Shown in pieces: positions 12,823 to 24,818 of a stretch of DNA of 64,000 nucleotides. The DNA lies in contig OY718807.1 of assembly GCA_963070105.1 (NCBI GenBank), positions 1,116,001-1,180,000 on the forward strand, in the 5' to 3' direction. The position numbers were made by a program, and so were the translations under genes. The stretch comes from Litomosoides sigmodontis (taxonomy: Eukaryota; Nematoda; Chromadorea; Rhabditida; Onchocercidae). Below the pieces are notes generated by a model, which saw only the letters and a program-made list of their open reading frames with translations, ran no database searches and was not told where the DNA came from. Positions within the stretch are counted from its first letter, which is position 1; the number at the start of each line of letters is the position of its first letter.

Positions 12823-15800
12823 TTAATTCCGGTATTTCAGTAGCAGAATTTAACAGGATATGGCATTTGTAACTGATCAAATGTGATCGAAGAAAGGCAA
12901 AAAATGCGTGAAGTAATCCAACCAATAATTTTTTAAATATCACATCAATTTATCTGAACAATACATAACCTTAGCGACAGTTTGCGCAAGTTTAACATTC
13001 CTAAAATTTTGAGCGAAAAGAAAATTTGCATTGAAGAGAGTGAAGAGAGTAAGAAATTCATGCATTTATTTGCGTGACTTTTTTAGATATGACGTAACCT
13101 TCAGAATCATTTTCAATAGTTTGACGTAAAAATTAAAAAAGTGCTACTAACACGTAACAAATTCAAACAATTCATTGCAATTGCGCTTTCTGTGTAATAG
13201 AATAATACAGAGTGAATATGCGGTCAGATAAAAATAAGTATGACGTTACGTGAATGTACGCTTCGTAAAAATTAGCCATTACGTGAAATTAAAAATTTAA
13301 AAATCAAGCGATAAAAGATAAACATTTCAAGTGAAATTCCTAGTGAGAGTTGCGGTTTTCGCATTTTACTGTTCTCAACGTAAAATTAGGAACAATTCAA
13401 CCATTAATTAATAACTTATTAACTTAAATAGCAGCAATAATTAAATAATTGTAATTGGAATTATGCAACTGCATTTTTTGCTAGTAAGTGCTCTGCACGT
13501 GCTTTTCTCCTACTTTTTTCACGCATTTGAAATTGAAAATGAGAGCGATAAAATGGAAGATAGAAATTTAATGAGAGAAAAAAGAATTGCTGTTCTCAGG
13601 AACAGCTACTTCTTTCGTTCTTTTTCTCCATTCATAAAAAGTATTTGTTTAGCGTAAACATTTCGTCTTCCTGAATTTTTGATTTAAATTATTTTGAATT
13701 AAAAGAATTCATTGGGCCCAGTCAGCTATTCAGCGTGTAGCAGAGAGGAACGATATGAAAATGAACGCTTCCTTCCACAAACTATTTCCACCATTGACCA
13801 TCATAAATGCAACATTTAACTTCGTCAACAGAAATATATGCAAAAGCGCCCCAATGCATTGGAAAATAGTATGTGATCAAAGAAAGAAAGAAAAAAAAAT
13901 TAGGAAAAAATATTTTGATTAGCAAATTGTTGAGGAAGTGAGAGAAGGATTTTTATTTGTTGTCAATATCTCTTTGCTTTCCTATTTATTCAGCTTTTCG
14001 TTATACCACCTTTTTTTTTTAAATCCAATAATTTGAAATTACTTTAAATATCAAGAAGAAGAGGAAATTTTACGTGAAATTATTATTGAAAATGTTGAAT
14101 AGTACCAATAATATTCATAAATTAAATTAGTATCGTATTAAGTGATAATAATCATTGATGAAATTTTATTCCAACGATTTCACAAAATGACGCTACTTTT
14201 TTGAAACTAAAATATTTTAAGGTAAAACGAGGAAAGCATCACGTTCGATTGAAGAGATCCCGGAAAATGAATGTGTTCAAGAGGGAATTAGAGGACGAAA
14301 AACTTGAAATGGAAATCATTCATCCGAAATAATGCTTAGTTTTTTTACCACAACTGCAGCAAAGCTTGCAAAAACGGGTTCGTAAGAACTCGTTGAGCAG
14401 AATACCTTTTTTTTTTAAAGATATGAAATTAATAAAATTGTTGAAAATAAATGGCGAAATAATCAGAGCGAAAATAATGATGGAATGAAATTCGCATTGA
14501 ATTTCGCTTTGTTTCTTGCATAGATGTATGGAAAGAGATTGTGAAGTTGAAAATAATTTACAATTATTGGACGATTTAATTCTGATCGTTTTGAGTTGCC
14601 TCGTTTCCAATAATTTAAATTGCGAAAATAATTTGCCTTAATTAAAAAATTATTTCCATTTAGGAATCGGTATTATTTGTCAAAAATATTTGCGAAATAT
14701 TCTCAGCTTTTCCTGCGCTCAGTGTACTACCATTGCTACTGTTAGTTACCACTTGCGCTGCAGTGGAAGTTAGGAAGTGAGTAGTGAGCAGTTAATTAAT
14801 TTTAATATTTTTGATTAGCATAAGTGAAAGATAAATGACGTGGAGAGAGAAACGATGGTGAAATTGGATTTTGATGAATCAATGGTGTCTGAGCATTTTA
14901 CAGTCAGTCATTGATTGCTTTCACATTCGTTCTCCCCAACAGTTGAAAAAATTTGAGGAAGAATGGAACGAAAGAATGAGTGAATATGAAAAAGACTGCG
15001 AAATGAAAGTAAAAAAAAGAATAGACAGACGAACAGAGAAGGAAAAAAACATTGAAGAGATGAAATTGCAAATTATCTTTTTCCTAAAAAAACAAAGAAA
15101 TATGCCACTGCTTCCCTTTGCCCTCTTATCATTTTAGACAGAGGCACTTAATCATTGATTAAATTGAAATTTTCTTCTACTGTTAATACCTGAAATCGCT
15201 GGGCATTTACAATAGCAACGAAAATCTTGACGATTTTATCGGTTCATTTTATTTGCTTATTTATGCTATCAAACATTTTCCCTTTTTTGAATTAATTTTG
15301 TTGTAATAAAACATTTAGTAAAATTGAAAATGAACAAATAAAGTAGCAAACTTAATTTGTCACTTAGAATTCGTTTTAATTGGAATTGAAATGTTTACTT
15401 AAATGATGTGAATGAAGGTTATTTGATTCTCCTGAGTAACAGGAATTAAAAAAAGACCCATCTGATGTGCGAAATAATGAAATTAACGAATATTGGATAA
15501 AATGAAAGTTAACTTATTAATTATGTATATAAGCGAATAAAAATATTCTCAGAAACTTCACTTACCTGATAAGAGATAATAGCTGATAACAAATTTAGGA
15601 GGAAATTCAAGAACAGGCAAGAATCTGATAATATTCCTTTAAATAAAAAAGCATCAAAATTTTAGAATTAAATTATAGCACTGCAGGAAATGAGTTATCA
15701 GCGATGAAAAAAATAGAATAACAATTACCATCTAATTAGTAACAACGACCTAATTAGCACAGTCGATTCTCCACTTTTTCCGGGGTAAGCTGTAAATGAT

Positions 15801-16780
15801 GTTGCTAACTGATATCATAAAAGCAGTACTTAATGGGTTCAAAGAGGAAATGATAATATTAAGTGATAAAAGACAGGAGAAGGGCGTTCTTTCGCTCACT
15901 GTGCCACTGATAAGACTTATTAATTAATTGATGAATGGGATCGAAGGCGGAAGGAAAGACTCGGATGAAGTCGAATAGAACGAGCGTTATCAGTGATAGC
16001 AGCTTGTGATGGCTTTTTCAGCTTATCATCCAATCATTTATTTCTCTACTCTTTTAGTCTTACCAAACATTTCTCCATTGATAAGGATCGTTCATCTACA
16101 GGTTAAATGAAGATTTTGGATTTCAACTGCGAAACTGCATTTCATTCCAGGAATACTTTTGGAATTTCACTTTAAATTTATATATTTTCAAAATTGAATT
16201 CTAATAATCAATGAAATATTGACATTTGTACCAATTGCAACCACTCATTTACTGGCGTAAATAATCAAATAACACGAGAGCAAATATTAACGTGGAATTA
16301 AATGGGATAATGAATTAGCTGCATTTGATTGATTAGATTAATTAGCTGAATTAGAATTAGACTGAAATGGATTTGAATTGAGTCTCAGAATGAATTAGAT
16401 TGATAATAATTATAGGAAGTGAAAAGTCTTACTCATACAACACTTACCCATTCAGGTCGACCAACAGTATCCTGAAATCTCCTCGTGGTACTGCTCAGTT
16501 CAAGCATATTATAACGAATGTCTATAGCGGAGGAAATGATATGACAAGAAGTTGAAACGTGTCGCATAACCGTCATAGTGTGCTTTCGTTTCATTTCAAT
16601 TTTTTTCCCCCTCAACCACACACCCACACATGCACATGCACTTGCACATGCATTCGGGTTTGGCTTATCAGGAAGATGCTTAGCAATGCCATGCTCTTCT
16701 ATCCTTACCTGATTATCGTTAGCCAAGAATGACATTATTCGAAGATGACTTCTAAAAATATTGAAGATAGTAAAAAGAAG

Positions 16781-16827
16781 GGAGAGAGAGGGAGAAAAAA
16801 GAGGAGAGAGAGAGAGAGAGAGGAGAA
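16781..16827. repeat. GA-rich microsatellite
   Basis: Nearly pure purine run made mostly of GA dinucleotides with a few interruptions. A second GA-rich run lies about 130 bases further on. Confidence 0.85.
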
Positions 16828-16957
16828 AGTGAGCCAGTTAGTGGAGAAGGATTTAAGATAATTAAAATGGGAAAAAAGTGATAAATCTTTCAAAACTTTT
16901 TTCTTTCGCTTTTTATTTTTGAAGAATCAATCATTCAAAAATGAGTGAGAGTGTGGA

Positions 16958-16990
16958 AGGGAGAGAGAGAGAGGGAGACAGAGAGGAGGA
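16958..16990. repeat. GA-rich microsatellite
   Basis: Second interrupted GA run in the same gene-poor stretch, close to the first one at 16781-16827. Confidence 0.8.
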
Positions 16991-17017
16991 AAAAGCGAAA
17001 TATACAAAGTAGCTATT

Positions 17018-17037
17018 AATCAATCAATCAATCAATT
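17018..17037. repeat. AATC tetranucleotide repeat
   Basis: Short perfect tandem run of AATC (four full units plus a partial), immediately after the GA-rich runs. Confidence 0.8.
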
Positions 17038-19381
17038 ATTCAGTTTATATAGATTTAAGTGTGATAAGATTGAGTGCTTGTGTGGTCATTATCATTTCAC
17101 AGATGGCTATACAAGTCATTGGCTAACTATTTCTGTTCGCTCTCATTCCTTCCCTTCAAATGGCGCTATTTGTATAAGCGGAAACATGGCAGCTAATCAT
17201 TTGATCAAATTGTCAAATAATTGAGTTCCAAAGGTCTCAAGAGAAATGGAATTATTCCTGCTATTAGAATTGTTAAATTGAAATTTTAATTTTGCCAAAA
17301 TCTATGCTTACTATTGAACTGAGCAATTTTGAAAATGCACAAAGTGATTTATTTTTATCTCCTCAACTCTTTAACGAAACTGATATTTAACAATTACTTT
17401 AAACGAGAAAATTCTAGCAACTACTATTAATATTATAAGTTTGACAGCTAAGTGGGAGTGCAAGGAAATGCAATAATTCTACGTTTTCCGCTTTTTTTCG
17501 CAATGCATGCAGTACAGTGATATGACAATGGAATTAAATGTAAAATTAGAATGCATATGAATGAATTAAATTAATTAACAATACGTAGCTTAATTTTTTA
17601 ATGTAATTTTTAATTAAGAGCGAATCAAAAATATGAAACAAGTGAGATTTGCTGCATATAATAGTTATGAGAGGAGAGAGGGCTGCAAAAAGCATAGAGG
17701 AAAAGGAAGAAATGAAATTGGAATTTGAGGGAGAAAATGTTGAGACAAACAAGTTATGAAGTTTCGCTCAACTCAACTATTACGTCAATCATTTTTTTTT
17801 TAAAGAAAAAAATGACAAAAAAAGAGGATGAATTTTCAAGGAGGCGAGAAAGAGGATGAGAGCAAAAGAAAAATGCCACTTGGCCTTACTTACACTAACT
17901 TTTCTTTAGCTGTCAACTGATATTAAAAGGTTCGGTTGAAAGACTAATGCAACGTCATCGCTATCGTTATCATTAATTAACATGGGCCTAGCCAACACAA
18001 CGGTGAAGGTGAGGGTGAAGCAAGCAAAGAACGAACTGAAAAATCTAGCATTTTATGATGATTACTCCCATCCTTCGTATGCAACTCCATTGATTAGACA
18101 GATTAATAGCTAGTAATTAATTAATGGTCATTAAGGCACAGACGATGGAGTGATTTGAGTGAATTGAAACGAACACCCTCCGATTCAGTAGTCGTGCCTG
18201 GAGTTTTCATAATTAATAAACATATTAGCTGATGACATCAGTTCCCTGAAATAAAATTGAAACGATATTTGTCCATGCATTTTCTCCTCTTCTGAACATC
18301 AAATGAAAAAGCTATTATTCATAAAATCTCTTTTATCATTGTAAGCGATCATCTGTGGAAAAGGAAGGGGAAAAAGAGAGAGGACGCTAGCCATTTATTT
18401 TACAAAACTGACCATTATGGGACTGTGAGTCATTGCGGAATGAGCAAAAGAAATCAGTGACTCATCGGGGTAGCTTTGCATAAAAGTTTTTCCATTCCTA
18501 AATTTCAACATTTGCTACTTTCAATGGCACTATCACGCGCTTCACTGCATTCTTTGACTATTTGCTGATGATAATTTTAAAGGTTTCTGTTTTGTTGCAA
18601 CTTCGAAATAATTGATTAGAATGTTAATTTCAAATTTTCATAATTTAGCTCTGATATGATCATTGAGACTAATTATTATGCGTTATGCAATTTTGATTCG
18701 ACTTCAACTGTCAAATTTTTTCAACGTAGCAAATGATCATGTACTGCGGAATAAGTGAAAAAGGAGGGGAAAAAAAAACATTAACAGGGCTTTTTAATGG
18801 TTTTCTGACGAACGATAATCGAAATTTCATCTCAACTAATCATTCAATTGAGCTCATCAATTTTAGTGAAAAGGCTTGATGATAGCGCCTTTGGAACATC
18901 ACTAAAAGGTAAACCGCTGGTAAAGTTACTGTAAGAATTAAATTTGCAATAAACTTTCATTAAGCTTCAATAAAAAATTATTAAATTAAAAAAGAAAGTG
19001 AAACTTCTACGATTAAAGGACACCCCATCCATTTATTTACCGTTATCTTCTGGCTATTCAACACCTCCCCTTATCAGCATCATTCTTCTTAGCTTACAGT
19101 ATTATTTGATAACAATTTTAGCTGTGTGAAAAGTATCCCAATCCTCCGACCCTCAACATTTCTCCATTGCTACTGAATTTTATAAAACGAAATGCACACG
19201 AAATAATGCGGAAATAATAATAAAGAAGGCAGAAAAAAATAGGAAAAAAGAAGATAAAATTTAGCGAGTAATTTAACACTTTGCAAATTCAGTATAACTT
19301 AGCAGAAAGAAAAATTTCTAAAGTGATCGATTACGTTTTAGGTATTCACTTAATAGTATGAATTAGCACAGTACCATCTCG

Positions 19382-19410
19382 CATCCATCCATCCATCCAT
19401 CCATCCATCC
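19382..19410. repeat. CATC tetranucleotide repeat
   Basis: Seven perfect CATC units in tandem plus one further base. Likely polymorphic in length. Confidence 0.9.
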
Positions 19411-19619
19411 GTTTATCTAATCCAAGAAATGAATCATTGGAAGAGGGGGCATTGGAAGGAAGAGAAGAGGTCTATACCACATTTGGTTCTAATGGGATGA
19501 GACGAGGATGTGGTGGCGCTAGCGCTTGGACGACGAACTGCGCATTTTTGAAAAGGATTGACAACGATCGTTGGAGGGGCTCTTCTGGCCCACTGCATGG
19601 ACATGAAACGACAATTTAA

Positions 19620-19990
19620 TCCACACATTCCTCTATCTCATTCTTCCTCTCCTCTCCTCCCTCCTTCTCCTCCTCTCTCTCCACTCCTTTTTCGAAAAAA
19701 AATTTTTTCCAATTTCTTTTCATTCTAATCAAAGTTATTCTCATTTCCCTACGCTCATCTTCATGCCAATGAACTTTAGCCTTTACAAGTCCAATGATTT
19801 CTTTTTTGTTTCTCGCATTCTACAACGAGATTTCTAGCTTCTGTCTGAAATTTCACCCATTCAATTCAATTCACTTCACTTCATTTTACCTACCTCTTCC
19901 CTTCCCCTCCGTCCTTTCACTCTTTCATTCACGTTCACGTTCACTTTAACGTTCATACGCTCAATCCGTCTAACATTTCATTGACAGTAC
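19620..19990. repeat. Pyrimidine-rich low-complexity tract
   Basis: About 370 bases with strong C/T bias on the plus strand, including long CTCC/TCTC runs near 19630-19685. Near the end is a cluster of repeated ACGTTC words (about 19930-19955). It contains no reading frame that looks coding. Confidence 0.6.
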
Positions 19991-20449
19991 TAACATCCTC
20001 TCTTTATCGAATCACTCCCGTCATATTCCATTGGAATCAGTTCGGTTTCAACGAACAAGAGGAAGAAGAAGGAGGAGAACGATTCACTAAATTGCTAAAC
20101 GTTGCACTTTAAAATTTTTTAAAATTTTAGTCGATAATATTTGAAGAAAATATTGCCAAACGAGTGTGCTGCAAAAATCAAACCACAATTATAATACAAC
20201 ACTGTTTCTTCTCACATTAATTACAAATTATTTCGTTTTTCATTCTGTAAATTACAATTCGCTGAAAGTTGCAATTTGATTTTTAACCGTCGCTTCAAGT
20301 CTCGACTCCTTGGAATTGTTATAAATTACAAATTTCACAATATTTATGTAACAGTGCTTTCAGATTTGCTGTTTAGGAATTATGGAATGGTTCGATGATC
20401 GGTCGAACTAAGTGATTGCTTTTTTGAGCGTAACCTGACTGACTATACC

Positions 20450-20468
20450 TTTTGACGTCACGTCAAAA
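20450..20468. promoter_or_regulatory. Palindromic CRE-like site
   Basis: A perfect inverted repeat of 9-base arms (TTTTGACGT and ACGTCAAAA) around a single C, containing the complete 8-base cAMP-response core TGACGTCA at 20453-20460. The core is the known CREB/ATF dimer site. It lies just past the end of the candidate exon at 20511-20711 and about 2 kb from the Rho-like gene, so its target is not clear. It could be chance, though the 19-base symmetry makes that less likely. Confidence 0.4.
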
Positions 20469-20510
20469 AACGCCACTATTATTAGCTGTGTCTTACTAGA
20501 TGAAAAGATT

Positions 20511-21018
20511 TCAGAAAAAGCGTGCACTAAGCATTTCTTTTGGTGGGCTAATTTTTTGGCGGAAATATCTTCTCATCTGATCAATCCCAGCGGCATCTGA
20601 CAGTTCCGCAACGTTGCTCAGTTGATAAGTGAACAATTGAGGGACTGAAAAATAACGGAACAAAAAAAGCTTGGAAAAGAAAATTGAATTACATTTTACA
20701 CATTTCCTCAAAACTTTAGCTTTACTTAACGTTACTTCACTTTGCTCTTACTTCGCAATCAGTGTTAAAGCATCTTATCAGCCTTGGGAAAGCCTTAGCA
20801 AATAAAAGTTCCCTTCCTGCATCAACAAGCTTTATCGTTTCCGACAAATGTTTTGCAGTTTTGTTGATTGGACTGAGATCGAAGGGAAAAAGCTGGCCAG
20901 AAGTTGCAGTAGCCTGGAGACACTCCCAAAGTGGCCGAAGATGCCAAGATTTTCCGATACAGCCATCTCCTTTTACCCGCTTTTTCATCTCGCGTGAAGT
21001 TGAAATTTCCATTCTCAC
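20511..21018 (-). CDS. Unassigned candidate small gene or gene remnant (two exons)
   Basis: I do not recognise this product. The right-hand block (about 20750-21018, minus) is richer in G+C than its surroundings and stays open from a possible ATG. It encodes a helix-prone segment including PLWECLQATATSGQLFPFDL and ends at a consensus donor (GAA|GTAAGA). The left-hand block (20511 to about 20650) starts after TTTTTCAG, encodes ELSDAAGIDQMRRYF and ends in TGA. The two do not join cleanly: the donor is phase 0 but the open frame of the second exon needs phase 1. It may therefore be a missing-exon case, a decayed gene or two unrelated open frames. No known domain was seen. Treat as tentative. Confidence 0.25.
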
Positions 21019-22573
21019 TTTTCAGACGCAAATTTCATTTTTCACTATAGCATAAGTCGCTCAGTGAAATTTTTATTTTGATCCAAAAATCAAGCCGAAA
21101 TGATGTGTGCATTTCTTCTTCCTGCTTGCAATAAATCGGAATATGAGAAGCACATTTAAATTCAATATTCGCGTCAGCATCCAATCATTAATTATCTAAT
21201 GAATAGAATTTTGAAAAAACGCACGAAGCCTATGATGAGTTGTAGTAATCAAAAAAAAAAGAGTTAAAGCGAGCTGAGCGAAAAATTTCCAATTCAAGCT
21301 TATCAGACCCGTTGAGTTAATATGAAAGCACAATGAATTTGTATTTTTCATCCAGCAACTTCACCACTTTCCCTCCTGGAAAAGTAAGTGTTGTTATTTC
21401 GCACTCGTCAAACATGCATACTTAAGTAACATATCATTTAAACGAAGTGAGGGAGAGAACTGTCTCAATGAATTGATGATGACTGGCAAAATATCATCAT
21501 TCTGAAATTATGAATTAAATATTATCGTTGCTTTCAATCGCTGAAACGAGGAATTCGATTGATAGTTGCGACCGAAGTGTCGCACAATTTGATAAACAGA
21601 AATGGGTAAGCTAACGCTCCGCTGAAATAATCATAAATCAGTTCCGTTCCTCCCACTCACTCACTGTGATTAAATGATTAAGTGAAGCGATAGCAATGCT
21701 TTTCCTCAGTTAGTCGTTGAATTTTCATGAATCGATGAAAATTAAATTTAATTATGAAATGATATTGTTATATGTTGATAACAAAGAATGGATGAATTTT
21801 AGATCACTTAAATATAAGTTTCCAAATTCCTTAAAAAATCTGAGACTTAAAAAAAGCATTCATGAATAGCAAATATTATAGATGCACCTGAATTAATTGC
21901 TTCAGTTAGCACAAAGTGAATTTTAATAACGTTAAATACGCTCTCTTTAATATGAGCGCCCTTTGAGACAAATGGATGAAGAAGTCCATTGTTGGAAGAC
22001 CTCCCTAGGTTCATATGTTAGTTCTTTTTTTTATTAAACTCTACTTATCGGCCTAAGTTAAATTCCATAACAAATTAATCGTTGATTTGAAAAGATCTTA
22101 ATTAAATGAAAATGAATCATTCTGTTGTAATGAGGTGATAGTATGAAAGAAAATGAAAGTTTAAGGAAAATAAGCATAATTTCAGCTTAAATAATACATT
22201 TTTGAAACGGTCAAAGTGGTAGGAACGAAATTGTATAAAAATATTGCAATTATTATATTATTATCATTTCCATTATTCATATTATTACAATGATAATAAT
22301 GCTGTTAGTTAGTTGAGTTTGTGATTAGATCGATTGCTATTTGTGCTTACTGTTTCCATTTTTTCAGTTTCTTTTTTTCAAAACAATCAATTGAACAATA
22401 ATTTTTCTAAAAAAAAATACTCAAAGCTTTAAAAGGAAGAAGAATTGTGTGGGTGAAAGCATAGCTAAAGTGCTTTTTTATGTGATTGCTATGATCTTTT
22501 ATTGATTGAATTCAAAAATAAAGTAAGAATTAGCATAATTTTTTGTCACATTTCACATGCTAAAAGTATATTT
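21019..22573. other. Spacer between the candidate small gene and the Rho-like gene
   Basis: AT-rich sequence without a supportable exon, RNA gene or repeat of note. It includes the region directly downstream of the Rho-like stop codon and presumably its polyadenylation site. Confidence 0.4.
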
Positions 22574-24077
22574 TCAAAACTTTTTTGTTGTTATCTTCTT
22601 GCGTATGCCGCAATTGCGGTATGCTTTGAATGCCGCATGAAGTACTTTCAAGATACTTTGCTGAAAATGCACATTTCATGGTGATTAAAATTAACTGTGT
22701 TGCAAGCATCACCTCACAGTTCTTGAGCTCTCACGTCTTCACGTTGCTTAAATTATGAAATTCTTTCCCTGCCTATTTGTTGAATTTTCCAATGATTATT
22801 ACGTCATGACCGGAAGTATTTTGTCGTGTGGTGGTAGGGCAAGGAGAGAGCTAAAGCTTACTTCATCCACGTTAGCACATTCCGTGTAGGCGTGCGCCGC
22901 AATGCGTTCCGCCAACTTTTTGCCTTCCTCCGACGAAACGATCAGTGTACCTTCCGCTTCCAATCGATTGATCGTTTTTGGATCATTTCGAAGATTTACT
23001 TTTGTCGCCGTGAAAATAAAAGGAACATTTTTGGGGTAAAACCCATAGAGAATTTCGTCATGCCACTGCACATACATACATGCGTGACATTTCGTTAGCC
23101 ACTCATTCAATGTAATACTTTGCTTTACTGATAAGTTATCAGTAAAACAGTTAATTTTTTTGCGCAGTAGTTGATTGCTAAGTAAGTGTTAAATCTCTGA
23201 GTAAAACTTCGCCTCAATTGTTTCGCACAATAATTTTCAAATTGCCAAAAACTGTTTAGTAAAAAAGTATAGAAATGTTGAAAAATGCTTGTAAAGTCTC
23301 GCTGATTCTTTTGCTGAACAAACAAACGTAGTATGAAATGGTAGTTTTAAGTTTAACGTTGAAAAAAGCCAATGTCGTCAGGGATGTTTGGAGCATTAAT
23401 CGAAAAAATAATTAATTAATTAATTAACTGACTCGATGATGTGCATTCCAAAATGATTTTCTCGAATCAATTGCATAACAAATCACTACAATGTTTGCAT
23501 CCAAATAAGTTAATTGACGTAAACGATCAAAGTAACGCTGCGAATTTAATTCATATAAATTTGAAAAGCAAATTTAATTTTTATGCAATCATACATCAAT
23601 TAAACACCAAATGTGAAATTCGAGTTTTCTAATAGCGAAAAACTATCAGTGATGACTCACTGTGAAATGCCGTTTCATTATTATTCTCAAATTCAAAGAA
23701 AAAGAAACAAAAAGTAAACAAACGTTGCCGGAGGTATCGTAAATTTTGAGGAAAAATGGTTCCAAGAATTCATCTGTATAATCGAAACCTTGAAAATCAA
23801 AGACCTGAAATTAAAAGTAGTTAATATTAAATAAATAGAAGTGTAGCTTGCAATCCTTGGCTCTGTCATTTCCTTAATTTAATTCGATGAAATTCCATCA
23901 CTTACCGCTGACATTTGATTACCTTTTATTGCATTTGAGTAAACGTGATAAAACGTTGCTTACAGTTGGCTCGTACTTCCTGAGAGTATATTTGTCTTCC
24001 ACATTGACAAGTGCTTTTAACATTGTCGTTTTGTCCACTTCAGAATCACCGACAACAACACATTTCACTTGTGTAAG
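22574..24077 (-). CDS. Atypical Rho-family GTPase-like protein with degenerate nucleotide-binding motifs
   Basis: Five exons with matching phase (all phase 0) were resolved: 23964-24077, 23724-23804, 23433-23537, 22862-23065 and 22574-22660, giving 196 residues plus TGA. Order along Rho: beta-1 and P-loop GDSEVDKT; switch I YEPTVFDFQG with the key Thr kept; switch II DTSGNRYFDRLRQLTY; the G4 position TATKVNLRNDP; a Rho insert-like helix NDPKTINRLEAEG; G5 TECANVDE; and the final helix. Compared with canonical RhoA/Cdc42 GDGAVGKT, DTAGQ, TKxD and CSA, the P-loop glycines are replaced (S and D), Gln61 is Asn, and the G4 Asp is Asn. The C-terminus is basic (RKKITTKKF) with no CAAX box. The initiating Met is not resolved: an in-frame TAG precedes 24077, so a small upstream exon is expected. 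Homology to Rho is clear; loss of GTPase activity is inferred. Confidence 0.85.
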
Positions 24078-24818
24078 CTATCCATGGGAATTAAAAAATT
24101 CGATTTATTTTAATTCCATCAAATAACTTTAGGAATCAATAATTCAACCTCATTTGCTGCGCTTCATTAATTGAAAAATAAATTTGTCAATTTCAAAAAG
24201 AACTGACAAGTGTAGCTGAGATTGTTTGTGATTTGCAGGTGCTATCAATTGATAAACAAACACACACTGAGGTGATTTCAGGATAAAATATCATGATGGC
24301 AGTAGCTTTGTCCTTTTACTTTCACTTTATTCTTTTTAAAATTGACAAATTTATTAAAATATTTTAAAACGTTTTTTTGCATTGTTAATTAGTATCAAAA
24401 GAGCTTTCAGTTGCATTCACCGTTTTATTCTGTTCAACAATTTCTTGCCTGTATAATTGCTGCTTGTTCTGATAATAATATTCAGAATTTGAATTCATTG
24501 AAATGCCATAAGTTAAGTAATCTGATCTTTGGGTCATTTTGCAAAGTGAGCCTTTTCACTTGTAACTATTAGATTAAATAACATTTTATGAACTGTTAAA
24601 AACCAACCACTTTTGTTAAAATTTATTGAATAAATAAAAAAGTTTTGCCAGTTTTGTTTAATTTATTTCGAAGTTACAATCAGATGATAGTGAAGAAGTG
24701 GAGAATTCATAAAACGTTGTAAATTAAAATTTAGCTTTTTAAAAAATTACAATGACATGAGCAATGCTTGCTAGAAATAAGGGATCGCTGCTTGGTACGT
24801 GTTGTGCTTTGGTCAGTA
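24078..24818. other. Short spacer between the Rho-like and ENPP genes
   Basis: Probably holds the 5' part of the Rho-like gene (its missing start exon and promoter) and the 3' untranslated end of nothing else visible; the ENPP stop is at its right edge, so the ENPP 3' UTR also lies here. No other feature was supported. Confidence 0.35.

Larger units (their letters stand above)
12823..20449. other. Gene-poor 7.6 kb upstream of the kinesin gene
   Basis: No exon could be supported on either strand. Open frames here are short, low in complexity and match no family. The stretch contains GA-rich, AATC and CATC tandem repeats and a long pyrimidine-rich tract. It may hold the kinesin promoter or untranslated first exons; that is inference from position alone. 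Confidence 0.5.

Noticed and set aside
13463..13657. Small frame with a hydrophobic N-terminus resembling a signal peptide
   Set aside because: Phe/Leu-rich starts are common in random AT-rich frames; no supporting exon structure or homologue recognised.
14871..15137. Charged 88-codon plus-strand frame that looks coiled-coil-like
   Set aside because: Lys/Glu-rich sequence arises easily from purine-rich AT-biased DNA; no splice context or homology.
16433..16735. 100-codon minus-strand frame
   Set aside because: Part of it is translated CA/TG-repeat sequence (the cysteine/alanine-rich segment); no protein-like remainder.
20762..21055. Plus-strand frame of 97 codons
   Set aside because: Antisense to the minus-strand block with the better donor; no start or splice context and no family match.
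23408..23428. TTAA-type tandem repeat that could be taken for a transposon target or end
   Set aside because: Simple low-complexity run just inside the intron after a Rho-like exon; no inverted repeats or transposase nearby.
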